Assembly (NCBI GenBank): GCA_032027145.1
Contig: JAVSMP010000001.1
Location: forward strand, 248,001 to 312,000
Source of the DNA: Ignavibacterium sp.
Lineage (GTDB): Bacteria; Bacteroidota; Ignavibacteria; Ignavibacteriales; Ignavibacteriaceae
DNA length: 64,000 bases
Direction of reading: 5' to 3'
A program made the position numbers and the translations under genes. This document shows, piece after piece, positions 1 to 7,816 of the stretch. The notes beneath the pieces are model-generated. The model saw only the letters and a program-made list of their open reading frames with translations. It was not told where the DNA came from and did not search any database. Within the stretch, counting starts at the first letter, position 1, and each line of letters begins with the position of its first letter.

Positions 1-767
1 TTGTGCTTCTTTGCAGTATTTTTTACAATGTATTTGAACATCAATAACTGATCGGCAGCTTTTACAAGTGGTGCAAAATGTAAATCAATTTCACACTGTC
101 CGCCGCTGGCAACTTCATGATGCTGTGCTTCTACATCAATACCGCAATTGATTAAGTTAGTTACCATTTCATTTCTCAGGTCTAACAAAGCATCAGTTGG
201 TGGCACAGGAAAATAACCTTCTTTATATCTTGGTTTGTAACCTAGATTTGGATTTTCTTCTCTACCGGTATTCCATTTCCCTTCGATTGAATCAACAATA
301 TAAAAACTTCCGTTTGGCTGGGAATCAAATCTTACATCATCAAACACAAAAAATTCTGCTTCCGGTCCATAGTAAACTGTATCTGCAATTCCTGTTAAAA
401 GCAAGTAAGCTTCTGCTTTTTGTGCTATGTTTCTTGGACATCTGGAATATTTTTCTCTTGTTGCCGGTTCGTAAACATCACAAATCAAACTTATCGTTGG
501 TGAAACAATAAACGGGTCAACAAACATTGTTTCAGCTTCTGGAATTAATAACATATCACTTTCGTGAATTGATTTCCATCCGCGGATAGATGAACCATCG
601 AATCCATATCCATCTTCAAAAGATGAAGCGTTAAAATTTGTAACCGGAATTGTAAAATGCTGCCATTGCCCAGGAAAATCCATAAACTTCATATCAATAA
701 ATTTGATACCATTATCCTTTATAAACTTAAGAACATTTTCAATCGCACCATTAGAAGATTTTGCCAT
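1..767 (-). CDS. glnA: Glutamine synthetase type I, N-terminal part (cut by window edge)
   Basis: ATP-dependent ligation of ammonia to glutamate in the cytoplasm, the main nitrogen-assimilation step. The reverse strand from the ATG at 765-767 translates without a stop to base 1, giving about 255 residues that begin MAKSSNGAIENVLKFI. Seen motifs: the beta-grasp region with GYGFDGSSIRGW, the metal-ligand segment YYGPEAEFFVFD, and the catalytic region NCGIDVEAQHHEVASGGQCEI. The C-terminal ATP/adenylylation part lies outside the window, so regulation by AMPylation cannot be judged. An AGGAAA ribosome site precedes the ATG. The Lrp-type regulator ends 29 bases upstream on the same strand, so the two are probably cotranscribed. 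Identity is secure; GSI subtype (alpha or beta) is not. Confidence 0.95.
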   Translation of the reverse strand, partial: MAKSSNGAIENVLKFIKDNGIKFIDMKFMDFPGQWQHFTIPVTNFNASSFEDGYGFDGSSIRGWKSIHESDMLLIPEAETMFVDPFIVSPTISLICDVYEPATREKYSRCPRNIAQKAEAYLLLTGIADTVYYGPEAEFFVFDDVRFDSQPNGSFYIVDSIEGKWNTGREENPNLGYKPRYKEGYFPVPPTDALLDLRNEMVTNLINCGIDVEAQHHEVASGGQCEIDLHFAPLVKAADQLLMFKYIVKNTAKKH

Positions 768-796
768 ATATTTTCCTTTATAATTAGTTATTTGTT

Positions 797-1243
797 TTAA
801 ACATTAATTTCAAAAGTTTCTTTAACTGTGGAAAGCACATAAGTTGTTTTTGTACCTGTTACACCCTGCCAGGATTGAATTTCGGAAAGAATTTTTTCGA
901 GTGCTTCTGTATTTTTAACAAGAGCTTTTAATAAATGGGATCCTTCGCCAAGTACTGCATGACACTCAAGTATCTCAGGTATCTTTTCAACTTTTGTTAT
1001 AAGATTTTTATAGTGTTTTGAGGAATCCATTATTACAAGGATAAACGCCATTATATCATAGTTAAATTCCTTACGATTCAGTTTTGCGTAATAGCCTTCA
1101 ATGATTCCTTTCTCCTCAAGTTTATTCAACCGCTCACTTACAGAAGGAATAGAAAGTTTAACTTCATCAGCTAGTTCATTTCGTTTTGTCCTGCCCTTTT
1201 TTTGCAGAGTGCGGAGAATCCTTAAATCTATCTCATCTACCAT
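797..1243 (-). CDS. Lrp/AsnC-family transcriptional regulator
   Basis: 148-residue DNA-binding regulator of the feast/famine family. Residues about 4-60 form the AsnC-type helix-turn-helix (DLRILRTLQKKGRTKRNELA and a recognition helix around SIPSVSERLNKLEEKGII). Residues about 65-145 form the RAM ligand-binding domain, with the typical VLGEGSHLL segment near residue 100. Length is normal for the family. It sits directly upstream of glnA with a 29-base gap, so control of glutamine synthetase or amino-acid metabolism is the natural guess, but the effector is unknown. An AAGG site precedes the ATG. Confidence 0.92.
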   Translation of the reverse strand: MVDEIDLRILRTLQKKGRTKRNELADEVKLSIPSVSERLNKLEEKGIIEGYYAKLNRKEFNYDIMAFILVIMDSSKHYKNLITKVEKIPEILECHAVLGEGSHLLKALVKNTEALEKILSEIQSWQGVTGTKTTYVLSTVKETFEINV

Positions 1244-1420
1244 TATAAGCCTTAATTATTTAGGATTATTTGAAATTTCGGTTTCGAATATAAGGGGTGA
1301 CAATAATTGTTCCAAATTAATTATGGTACTTTTTAATGTTTTACTAAAATAGTTGAGCCAGAATGAGATTTTGTATTATTTTTTTAGACCGATAGAATTG
1401 AATGGATATAATATTTGATC

Positions 1421-1453
1421 TAACAAAACAGGGACAAGCTGTAACTTGTCCCT
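1421..1453 (-). terminator. Rho-independent terminator after the decayed T9SS gene
   Basis: On the minus strand a perfect 9-bp stem (AGGGACAAG / CTTGTCCCT, 6-base loop) is followed by TGTTTTGTT. It starts 12 bases after the stop codon of the pseudogene at 1465-2200. The A-rich other side could also serve plus-strand transcription weakly. Confidence 0.7.
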
Positions 1454-1464
1454 AAAAAAGAAGT

Positions 1465-2200
1465 CTATCTGAGGTACAACATTTTTTTGGAAACAGAATG
1501 ACCATTTGTTGTCAGATTATAAATGTAAACACCACTTGGAATATTGCTTGCATTGAATTCAACTGAATGAAACCCTGAACTTTTTTCTTCATCAACAAGT
1601 GTCGTTATTTTTTCTCCCAGGAGATTATAAATGATTAACTTAACTGGCAGCGGACCTAAACCAAAATCAGGGATGCTATATGTAATAGTAGTGCTTGGGT
1701 TAAAGGGATTTGGATGATTTTTTAATAAAATTGTATTACTTAAATTAATTAACGGTTCTTCACTTACATCTGTAACTGAATCTGGAATAACGAAGACTGA
1801 TCGAAGGTCTAGTGAAGTGCCGCTACTTTGACTAGACCAATTCGTACCTCCATTGATCGACTTTATAATTTTACCGGACTAACCAACAGCCCAACCAGTG
1901 GTTTCATTAACAAAATAAACTGAGTAAAGATCATTTGTTGTGCCGCTACTTTGAGTTGTCCAGTTAGTGCCACCATTAGTAGTTTTTAAAATTTTCCCAG
2001 TATTTCCAACTGACCATCCGATTGTTGACGTAACAAAATAAACTGAATATAAATCATTTGTTGTGCCGCTGCTTTGATTTGACCAATTAGTACCATCATC
2101 AGTTGTGTTTAAAATTTTTCCGGAAAATCCAACTGCCCAACTATAATATTGTTGAGCGTTAACAGCTGAATGAAAAAATAAGAGCAAATAATCTAATCAT
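1465..2200 (-). pseudogene. Decayed T9SS-secreted repeat protein (Ycf48/BNR-like)
   Basis: An ATG at 2198-2200 with a very good GGGAGGAT ribosome site starts MIRLFALIFSFSC and stops at once. Removing one T from the T6 run restores a signal peptide (MIRLFALIFHSAVNAQQ) that joins the next frame. That frame carries three WAVG..GKIL.T..GGTNW..QSSGT units. The third unit is broken by an in-frame TAG at 1879-1881 (WAVG-stop-SGKII). Past the TAG the frame stays open through a T9SS type A tail with HPNPFNPSTTI and GVYIYNL to KKMLYLR and a stop at 1465-1467. Two separate lesions, a homopolymer frameshift and a nonsense codon, argue for a pseudogene; two sequencing errors are possible but less likely. 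The intact product would be about 240 residues, a secreted surface-attached beta-propeller-like protein. Confidence 0.8.
1783..2142 (-). repeat. Three tandem 123-bp (41-residue) coding repeats
   Basis: Inside the pseudogene, a 41-residue unit (consensus GWAVG.SGKIL.T..GGTNW, then QSSGT..DLYSVYFV) occurs about 2.9 times: 2142-2020, 2019-1897 and a shorter third copy from 1896. The DNA copies are also close, so recent tandem duplication or gene conversion is likely. The spacing is that of beta-propeller blades in the BNR/Ycf48-like group. Confidence 0.75.
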
Positions 2201-2374
2201 GTAATCCTCCCAAATAATATTTGATAAAATTTTAAATTATTTTAATCTATAATATTTATTACAAAAATCATTCCCGTATATTTTATACAATAATAAAAAT
2301 AAAAACGACTTTTACTAAACTACTATAACAAAATTACCGAACATAGAAAGCAGTTTTTTTTATAAATATTATTT

Positions 2375-3187
2375 CTACTCCTTTATTAATCCATGCTTTG
2401 TAAAGGATAGTTCAGTCTTTTTAATTTCGTCAAACAAGTCAAGATTTTTTTGTAGTCTTTCCTGAAGTTTATGATAAAGATGATATTGAACAGCGATATG
2501 ATTTAGTGATTTTACTTTTATGCCGTTTAATTCCAATCTGAATTGCACATCGGAATCTTCTCCAATCGAGGGAGCTTCATAACGTTCATCAAAACCGTTT
2601 ATCGCAAGCATATCTTTTTTGAAGAGGGAAAAATTACAGCCGAGAAGTCCGCGCACTTTTTTATTTAATAGTTTTCTTAAAAACTTATTTTCAAAATAAA
2701 ATCCTTTTTCAACATAATTGGATTTACCAAACAGAGCATCTTCGAGCAGTAAAATATTATTTGATTCAAGAAACCCTTCTTTGATCTTATCTTCTGTTAA
2801 TAAGCTTGTTATCTTTTGGGAGAGATTAACTCTTCTGCCAGTACAAACTGTGTTTGCAGAGCTTTCTCCTAAATGTTCTTCTACAAATTTAGAGTGCGGT
2901 ACACAATCGGAATCAATAAAAATCAAATGTTCTGATTCGGAAACAAGAATCGCCTGATTAAGAATTTTGTTTTTTCTGAATCCTTTATCAGGATGCCAGA
3001 CATGTTTAATCCGAAAAGAATAATTGGAGGAAATGCGTTCAATCTCTTTAACAACTTCTTCCTTTGAGCCGTCATCAGCAATTATAAATTCAAATCCTTT
3101 TTCGGTTTGTCTTTCAAATCCGGCAAGAATAAGTTTTAAATACTTTATGTTATTATAAAATGCGGCAATAACAGAAGTCTTATTCAT
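2375..3187 (-). CDS. Glycosyltransferase family 2
   Basis: 270-residue GT-A fold glycosyltransferase that would move a sugar from a nucleotide donor to a glycan or other acceptor on the cytoplasmic side. Seen: N-terminal VIAAFYNN strand, the donor-binding DDGS near residue 39, the metal-binding DSDC near residue 93, and GEDSDVQFRL near residue 208 in the galactosyltransferase-like C-terminal region (catalytic acid). No membrane segment, so soluble or peripheral. It is the last gene of the operon from 7705 and overlaps the Lys-rich gene by 8 bases. The link to a carbamoyltransferase suggests a carbamoylated sugar or glycan product; donor and acceptor are unknown. Confidence 0.88.
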   Translation of the reverse strand: MNKTSVIAAFYNNIKYLKLILAGFERQTEKGFEFIIADDGSKEEVVKEIERISSNYSFRIKHVWHPDKGFRKNKILNQAILVSESEHLIFIDSDCVPHSKFVEEHLGESSANTVCTGRRVNLSQKITSLLTEDKIKEGFLESNNILLLEDALFGKSNYVEKGFYFENKFLRKLLNKKVRGLLGCNFSLFKKDMLAINGFDERYEAPSIGEDSDVQFRLELNGIKVKSLNHIAVQYHLYHKLQERLQKNLDLFDEIKKTELSFTKHGLIKE

Positions 3188-3341
3188 TCTCGTTTAAGTC
3201 TTCCTGAATTTTCTTCTTTATCTTTTTCTTCTCCTCATCCCTGTCATAAGCTTTTACATTCTTTTCGATCTTCGGCGGTTTTTGAGGAACAGGAATTCGT
3301 TTCTTTTTCTTTTCCACAGATATTTTAGTTTTGGTTTTCAT
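3180..3341 (-). CDS. Small Lys-rich protein of unknown function
   Basis: 53 residues starting MKTKTKISVEKKKKRIP, highly basic, with a Pro patch (PVPQKPPKIEK) and an acidic/basic helical end (DRDEEKKKIKKKIQEDLNENE region). I do not recognise a family. An earlier in-frame start at 3416 would overlap the DUF5989 gene by 29 bases; the ATG at 3339-3341 is preferred because it removes that overlap, although its ribosome site (GGAT) is weak. Its stop overlaps the start of the GT2 gene, so the two are probably translationally coupled. It could be a nucleic-acid- or membrane-surface-binding accessory of the carbamoyltransferase cluster; this is a guess. Confidence 0.55.
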   Translation of the reverse strand: MKTKTKISVEKKKKRIPVPQKPPKIEKNVKAYDRDEEKKKIKKKIQEDLNENE

Positions 3342-3387
3342 ATTATCCAATTGCAGCAGATACTTTGTTCTGTCCAGCAAAATAAAA

Positions 3388-3546
3388 TTAAAATATTGCG
3401 TAGATAAATGGTGCAAGCGCAGAACCCTGTGTTACAATTATCAGTGCACCAAGCAGAACTAAAAATAAAATGATCGGCAACAGCCACCATTTTTTTCTTA
3501 CTTTTAAAAAATCCCAAAGCTCTGATAGTATTGATAGTTTGCTCAT
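3388..3546 (-). CDS. SxtK-like small membrane protein (DUF5989)
   Basis: 52 residues starting MSKLSILSELWDFLKVRKKW, then one transmembrane helix (WWLLPIILFLVLLGALIIV) and the conserved tail TQGSALAPFIYAIF. I chose the ATG at 3544-3546 because AGAGAGG lies just upstream; a longer reading starts at 3585. Small proteins of this type travel with an SxtJ-like protein and a NodU-type carbamoyltransferase, as in the sxtI-sxtJ-sxtK part of saxitoxin clusters and many non-toxin clusters. Its molecular role is unknown. Confidence 0.8.
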   Translation of the reverse strand: MSKLSILSELWDFLKVRKKWWLLPIILFLVLLGALIIVTQGSALAPFIYAIF

Positions 3547-3559
3547 ATTTTTTTCCTCT

Positions 3560-3633
3560 CTGTTCTTTGAGAACTTCGTGCTCAATCTTCGTGCACTGTG
3601 TTGTTAAATATTTTTACCACAAAGGACGCAAAG
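3560..3633. repeat. Short noncoding repeat-like remnant ('ctttgcgtcctttgtggt' type)
   Basis: Between the DUF5989 and SxtJ genes, the minus strand reads CTTTGCGTCCTTTGTGGT, then CAGTGCACGAAGATTGAGC and ACGAAG. From memory, such 'tttgcgtcctttgtggt' strings recur as short intergenic repeats in Bacteroidota/Chlorobi-type genomes. Only one copy is visible here apart from a faint echo at 23534-23552, so the call rests on recall. Confidence 0.35.
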
Positions 3634-4050
3634 TTAGAATTGTCTTTCATAATTAATTTGTTGCTTTGCCGGATTTTCTCTTTTCTCCCAGTATGTTGAT
3701 GCGTCTTTATCAAATCCTAACGGCATAAACTTTTTACCAACAAATTTTGCAACTAGTCCTATTGGCGTAAGAATAATGTAAAACAATATTGTTAATATAA
3801 TTCTCGACATTATAAATCCCAGTACTAAGGCAAGCATCATCCAGAGTGTATGGAATGGACGCAGTACCGGGATTGCAATGAATGCAAGTATAACAAATAA
3901 TCCACCAATGATTGAAAAATAAATAAATGATGTCTTGACCAAATACCATAAAAGCAAAGAGATAAGAATCAGTACTACCCCAACTGTAATTCCTGTCTTC
4001 TTTACTGCTTCATCTGAGTTATCAATATGTTTTAGTTCTTCTTTTAGCAT
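3634..4050 (-). CDS. SxtJ-like membrane protein
   Basis: 138 residues. A short acidic N-terminus (LKEELKHIDNSDEAVKKTG) precedes three or four hydrophobic segments between residues about 22 and 105, then a polar tail with DKDASTYWEKRE. This order and length match the SxtJ family that accompanies NodU/TobZ carbamoyltransferases. It starts 3 bases after the carbamoyltransferase stop codon, so the pair is almost certainly cotranscribed and may be coupled. Function is not known; a membrane partner that docks the carbamoyltransferase or presents its lipid-linked substrate would fit. Confidence 0.82.
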   Translation of the reverse strand: MLKEELKHIDNSDEAVKKTGITVGVVLILISLLLWYLVKTSFIYFSIIGGLFVILAFIAIPVLRPFHTLWMMLALVLGFIMSRIILTILFYIILTPIGLVAKFVGKKFMPLGFDKDASTYWEKRENPAKQQINYERQF

Positions 4051-4053
4051 AGC

Positions 4054-5871
4054 TTAATCCAGTACAAATTCTTTTTTCCAATCAACATTTTTTTCAACCG
4101 GCTTTTGATCTTCCTTATTCAAAATGTAATTGCCAAGCACAAGATAATCCATATTCGTTCTCATAAAACATCTGTAAGCATCTTCAGGTGCACAAACAAT
4201 CGGTTCGCCTCTAACATTGAAGGAAGTGTTGATAATTACTGCATAACCAGTTTTCTCTTCAAACTTTGAGATAAGTTTGTGATAACGAGGATTTGTTTCC
4301 TTATGCACTGTCTGCAGTCTTGCTGAGTAATCAACGTGTGTTATTGCAGGAATATCAGATCTTACAACATTAAGTTTTTCAATTCCCCATTTTTTATGTT
4401 CATCATCAGTCATCGGAATTCGGCGTTCTTTCTTTACATCGGCAGTAAGAAGCATATATGGACTTTCCTTCTCTATCTCAAAAAAGTCACTTACCTTTTC
4501 ATACAGCACAGATGGGGCGAATGGTCTGAATCCTTCCCTGAATTTTATTTTGATATTCATAGTTGCCTGCATTTTAGGTGAACGTGCATCACCAATTATT
4601 GTTCTTGAACCTAATGCACGGGGACCAAACTCCATCTTTCCATCAAACCAGCCGATAACTTTCTCTGAGTTGATAAGATTTGCAACTGTTTCAATCAATT
4701 CGTCTTCATCATATCTCTTTGCAGAAAGATCAGATGAATGAATGAATGATTTTATCTCTTCTTCTGAGAACTTAGGTCCTAGATAAGATCCTTTTTGTGT
4801 GTCTGTTTTATCGTCTGCAGTTCTTGGTTTGTTATGATATTTATACCAGCCAATTAATGCCGCTCCAAGTGCTCCGCCTGCATCTCCTGCCGCCGGTTGT
4901 ATCCAGATATTCTCAAACGGTCCTTCACGAAGCAGTCTTCCGTTTGCTACACAGTTTAGTGCAACTCCTCCTGCAAGACAAAGATTTTTTAATCCTGTTT
5001 CTTTATTAACGTGGCTGCCTATCTTCAAAACTATTTCTTCTGTAACTTCCTGCAGTGATCTGGCTATGTCCATTTCTTTCTGGGTAAGATTTGTCTCTGG
5101 AACTCTTGGCAATCCTCCGAATAACTTATTGAACTTTTCGTTTGTCATTGTAAGTCCCTGACAGTAATTAAAGTACTCCATATTCATACGGAAGGAGCCA
5201 TCTTCCTTTACATCTATTAAATGATCATAGATCAACTTTTTGTATTTCGGTTCGCCATAAGGAGCTAAGCCCATTACTTTGTATTCACCTGAGTTTACTT
5301 TGAAGCCTGTATAATATGTTAACGCTGAATAAAGCAATCCAAGTGAATGTGGAAATTTTATATCTGCTAAAAGCTGAATATTATTACCTGCACCAATTCC
5401 ATAACTTGTTGTCGTCCATTCACCAACTCCATCCATTGTGATAATAGCAGCTTTGTTATATGGAGAAGGATAAAATGCAGATGCTGCGTGCGATTCGTGA
5501 TGCTCAGGAAATATGATTTTACCTTTGTAACCAAGTTTATCTTTTATCATTTCCTTCATCCACAATTTTTCTTTAATCCACAACGGCATAGCTTTGATAA
5601 AAGACTTTATTCCAACCGGAGCATAAGTAAGATAAGTTTCAAGCAGCCGTTCAAATTTTAAAAATGGTTTATCGTAGAATGCAACAAGATCAAGCTGATC
5701 AGCTATTATTCCTGAATCAGCAAGACAAAACTCAATTGCTTTTTGCGGAAAATTGTGATCGTGTTTTTTTCTGGTAAATCTTTCTTCTTGAGCAGCAGAA
5801 AGTATCTCGCCATCTTTTACAAGACAAGCGGCACTATCGTGGTAGAATGCTGATATACCGAGTATATACAT
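4054..5871 (-). CDS. O-carbamoyltransferase, NodU/TobZ (SxtI-like) family
   Basis: 605 residues. The family makes a carbamoyl-adenylate from carbamoyl phosphate and ATP and passes it to a hydroxyl group of a sugar, antibiotic or other acceptor. N-terminal Kae1-like domain: ILGISAFYHDSAACLV at residues 3-18 and the metal-binding HHESHAASAFY at 124-134 (His124 and His128 are the usual iron ligands). MDGVGEW and the GGVALNC loop follow. The C-terminal YrdC-like carbamoyltransferase domain has GWFDGKMEFGPRALGSR and NTSFNVRGEPIV. Length is that of full two-domain members. Neighbours are the foldase (16-base gap upstream), SxtJ-like, DUF5989 and GT2. The acceptor is probably a glycan, judging from the GT2, but this is inference. 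Confidence 0.93.
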   Translation of the reverse strand: MYILGISAFYHDSAACLVKDGEILSAAQEERFTRKKHDHNFPQKAIEFCLADSGIIADQLDLVAFYDKPFLKFERLLETYLTYAPVGIKSFIKAMPLWIKEKLWMKEMIKDKLGYKGKIIFPEHHESHAASAFYPSPYNKAAIITMDGVGEWTTTSYGIGAGNNIQLLADIKFPHSLGLLYSALTYYTGFKVNSGEYKVMGLAPYGEPKYKKLIYDHLIDVKEDGSFRMNMEYFNYCQGLTMTNEKFNKLFGGLPRVPETNLTQKEMDIARSLQEVTEEIVLKIGSHVNKETGLKNLCLAGGVALNCVANGRLLREGPFENIWIQPAAGDAGGALGAALIGWYKYHNKPRTADDKTDTQKGSYLGPKFSEEEIKSFIHSSDLSAKRYDEDELIETVANLINSEKVIGWFDGKMEFGPRALGSRTIIGDARSPKMQATMNIKIKFREGFRPFAPSVLYEKVSDFFEIEKESPYMLLTADVKKERRIPMTDDEHKKWGIEKLNVVRSDIPAITHVDYSARLQTVHKETNPRYHKLISKFEEKTGYAVIINTSFNVRGEPIVCAPEDAYRCFMRTNMDYLVLGNYILNKEDQKPVEKNVDWKKEFVLD

Positions 5872-5887
5872 GCTATTTGATTACATT

Positions 5888-7705
5888 TTATTGAATAACA
5901 TCTGATTTATTCTTCCAGTCCTGAACCCACTCCATGTTCATATTTAATAACGGCACTGCGAGTATTCGCCCTCCAAATCCCAGATAATTATAAGCAATTG
6001 ACTGGAGTGATAAAACCTGAATGTTGTTTAATACATCAGGAAATATTTTTAAGTTGTATTTAACAGCAAGGTTCGAAATAAAATTATTGAAAGCTTTATG
6101 CTGTTTTTTATATCCAAGTTCGCGTCTTAGTTCTTCATTTGCATTTAAGCTGACTTTAACAGAGTCCTCTTTTATATCAATCAGTTTAAAGATTAAAAAT
6201 CTGTTGTCAACTGAAACAGGACCATATATTTCATTTATGTTCATCTTATCGGCAATCCTGCCGATCTCTCCGTTTTCAGTTACAGAAAAATAACCGGATT
6301 CAATCTTATCCTGATTTACTGGATACAACGATGAATAATACTCTGCTATTTCTCTGAAATCTTTTCCAGACTCAACCTCAGCAAGGACTTTTTCCATGGT
6401 TTCAAGATTTTCTGAAAATATCTGAATGATATTCACTTTTTTGGTTTTGATATTTTTGCTGCTGCTCTGCAGATACGCTTGTAATTCCTGATCAGTAACA
6501 TCAGCAGAATCAATAAAACTGGAAGTTAGAAGCTGCATATAATAATTATCTTTCCACATTTTTATTTGCTCTTTTACTAAATCAGAGTTTTGCAGCCCTA
6601 ATCTGAATCCTTCATCTGCAAGCATTTTATATTCAGTAAATTTTCTAAGCTTGTTACTCAAGGCATTAAAAATATAACTGTTAACTATTTTATCCACAGA
6701 AAGAATATCAAATCTTAAGAAAGAAAGAAAGTTATCAACAGAATAGTTTTTAGAAACCATATCAACAATAGTAAGACCCAATGTATCAGGACCGAGTTTC
6801 TTTTTAATATAAGGTATATCGAAAATTGAAAGTGAATAAGGAGGCGACGACTCACCTTCTGAGTATCTGTTATTCAAAACAGAATATATTTCTGAAGTTA
6901 CAATTCTGAGGAGTTTTGAATTTACATGCATCCTTTTTTCACTCAAAAAATCTTTTATGTAGATATCATAAAGGTCAGATTCAGCTCTTTCAATAGCAAT
7001 CCTTTCAGAGCTTTTATAATCATTTTCCCATCCTCTGGATTTATAAAGAACCGGATTATATCTCCTTAAAATTTTAAATATATACCAGCCATCTTCCATC
7101 CGAATCGGATTTGAAACAGAACCATCCGGAAGCGGAAACAACTGATCTTCAATGAATTTATTCAATTCGCCTACTGATACGACTAATGTATCATTCTTAT
7201 CAGTCTTTAACTCTGCAAACAAGCTGTCAAACGAAACGCCGAGTTTGATGAGATTATAAATATTATTTATCTCTTTTACATCTTTGGAATAGATATAGAT
7301 CATCTGCACATTATTTGCATTGGCAAGATAAAATGATAACAATGAATCAGCTTTTGATCTTGCTTTTTCCCTTATAACTTTCTTATAAAGAGCATCGCGC
7401 ACAAACATTTCTTCAAAATATTCTAGCGATTCTTTAACAACGGCAGAAGTATCAAGTTTTATTTCATCACCATATTTTGAAAATAATTTTTCAGCAATCA
7501 ATGAGTACAAAAATTCAAGTTTTAATTCTTTTACGATTTTTTTATTCTCTCTGAATAATTGAGGCGTTAACTCATATCTTACTTTAAACTCCTGTTCAGT
7601 AATTACTTTATCTCCAATTCTGGCAAGTATATTATTCTCCTGCGGATAGATCATCAGTAACGGAAATACTGCAAAAAATGTAATATTTAATATAGATTTG
7701 ATCAT
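5888..7705 (-). CDS. Periplasmic PpiC/SurA-like peptidyl-prolyl isomerase
   Basis: 605 residues with an N-terminal signal segment (IKSILNITFFAVFPLLMIYP), a SurA-type opening (ILARIGDKVITEQEFKVRYE) and two parvulin-like regions at about 130-220 and 420-515. Each has the family's 'ISVGELNKF..' or 'SGYFSV..NGEIG' turn and 'GPV....RFLIFKL' strand, but neither is close to textbook parvulin, so chaperone activity is safer to assert than isomerase activity. About 40 residues after the second domain, including YLGFGGRILAVP, match nothing I know. It is first in the operon leading to the carbamoyltransferase, which may be chance or may supply a foldase for an envelope product. Confidence 0.78.
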   Translation of the reverse strand: MIKSILNITFFAVFPLLMIYPQENNILARIGDKVITEQEFKVRYELTPQLFRENKKIVKELKLEFLYSLIAEKLFSKYGDEIKLDTSAVVKESLEYFEEMFVRDALYKKVIREKARSKADSLLSFYLANANNVQMIYIYSKDVKEINNIYNLIKLGVSFDSLFAELKTDKNDTLVVSVGELNKFIEDQLFPLPDGSVSNPIRMEDGWYIFKILRRYNPVLYKSRGWENDYKSSERIAIERAESDLYDIYIKDFLSEKRMHVNSKLLRIVTSEIYSVLNNRYSEGESSPPYSLSIFDIPYIKKKLGPDTLGLTIVDMVSKNYSVDNFLSFLRFDILSVDKIVNSYIFNALSNKLRKFTEYKMLADEGFRLGLQNSDLVKEQIKMWKDNYYMQLLTSSFIDSADVTDQELQAYLQSSSKNIKTKKVNIIQIFSENLETMEKVLAEVESGKDFREIAEYYSSLYPVNQDKIESGYFSVTENGEIGRIADKMNINEIYGPVSVDNRFLIFKLIDIKEDSVKVSLNANEELRRELGYKKQHKAFNNFISNLAVKYNLKIFPDVLNNIQVLSLQSIAYNYLGFGGRILAVPLLNMNMEWVQDWKNKSDVIQ

Positions 7706-7816
7706 TTAATTCTATTGTAGATTTGTTTCCGGCAAAATATGCCTTAATACATAAAAATAAAAAGTAAATAAATTTATATTTTACAACTGTAAAATAAGCA
7801 TCTATCAGGAGATATT

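Noticed and set aside
197-511. 104-codon plus-strand frame
   Set aside because: It is antisense to the clear glnA reading; composition fits a shadow.
1783-2142. Regular repeats considered as a CRISPR array
   Set aside because: The 123-bp units code for protein blades without spacers.
2375-5871. Saxitoxin-type biosynthesis
   Set aside because: Only the I, J and K-like genes are present; none of the core synthetic genes are seen.
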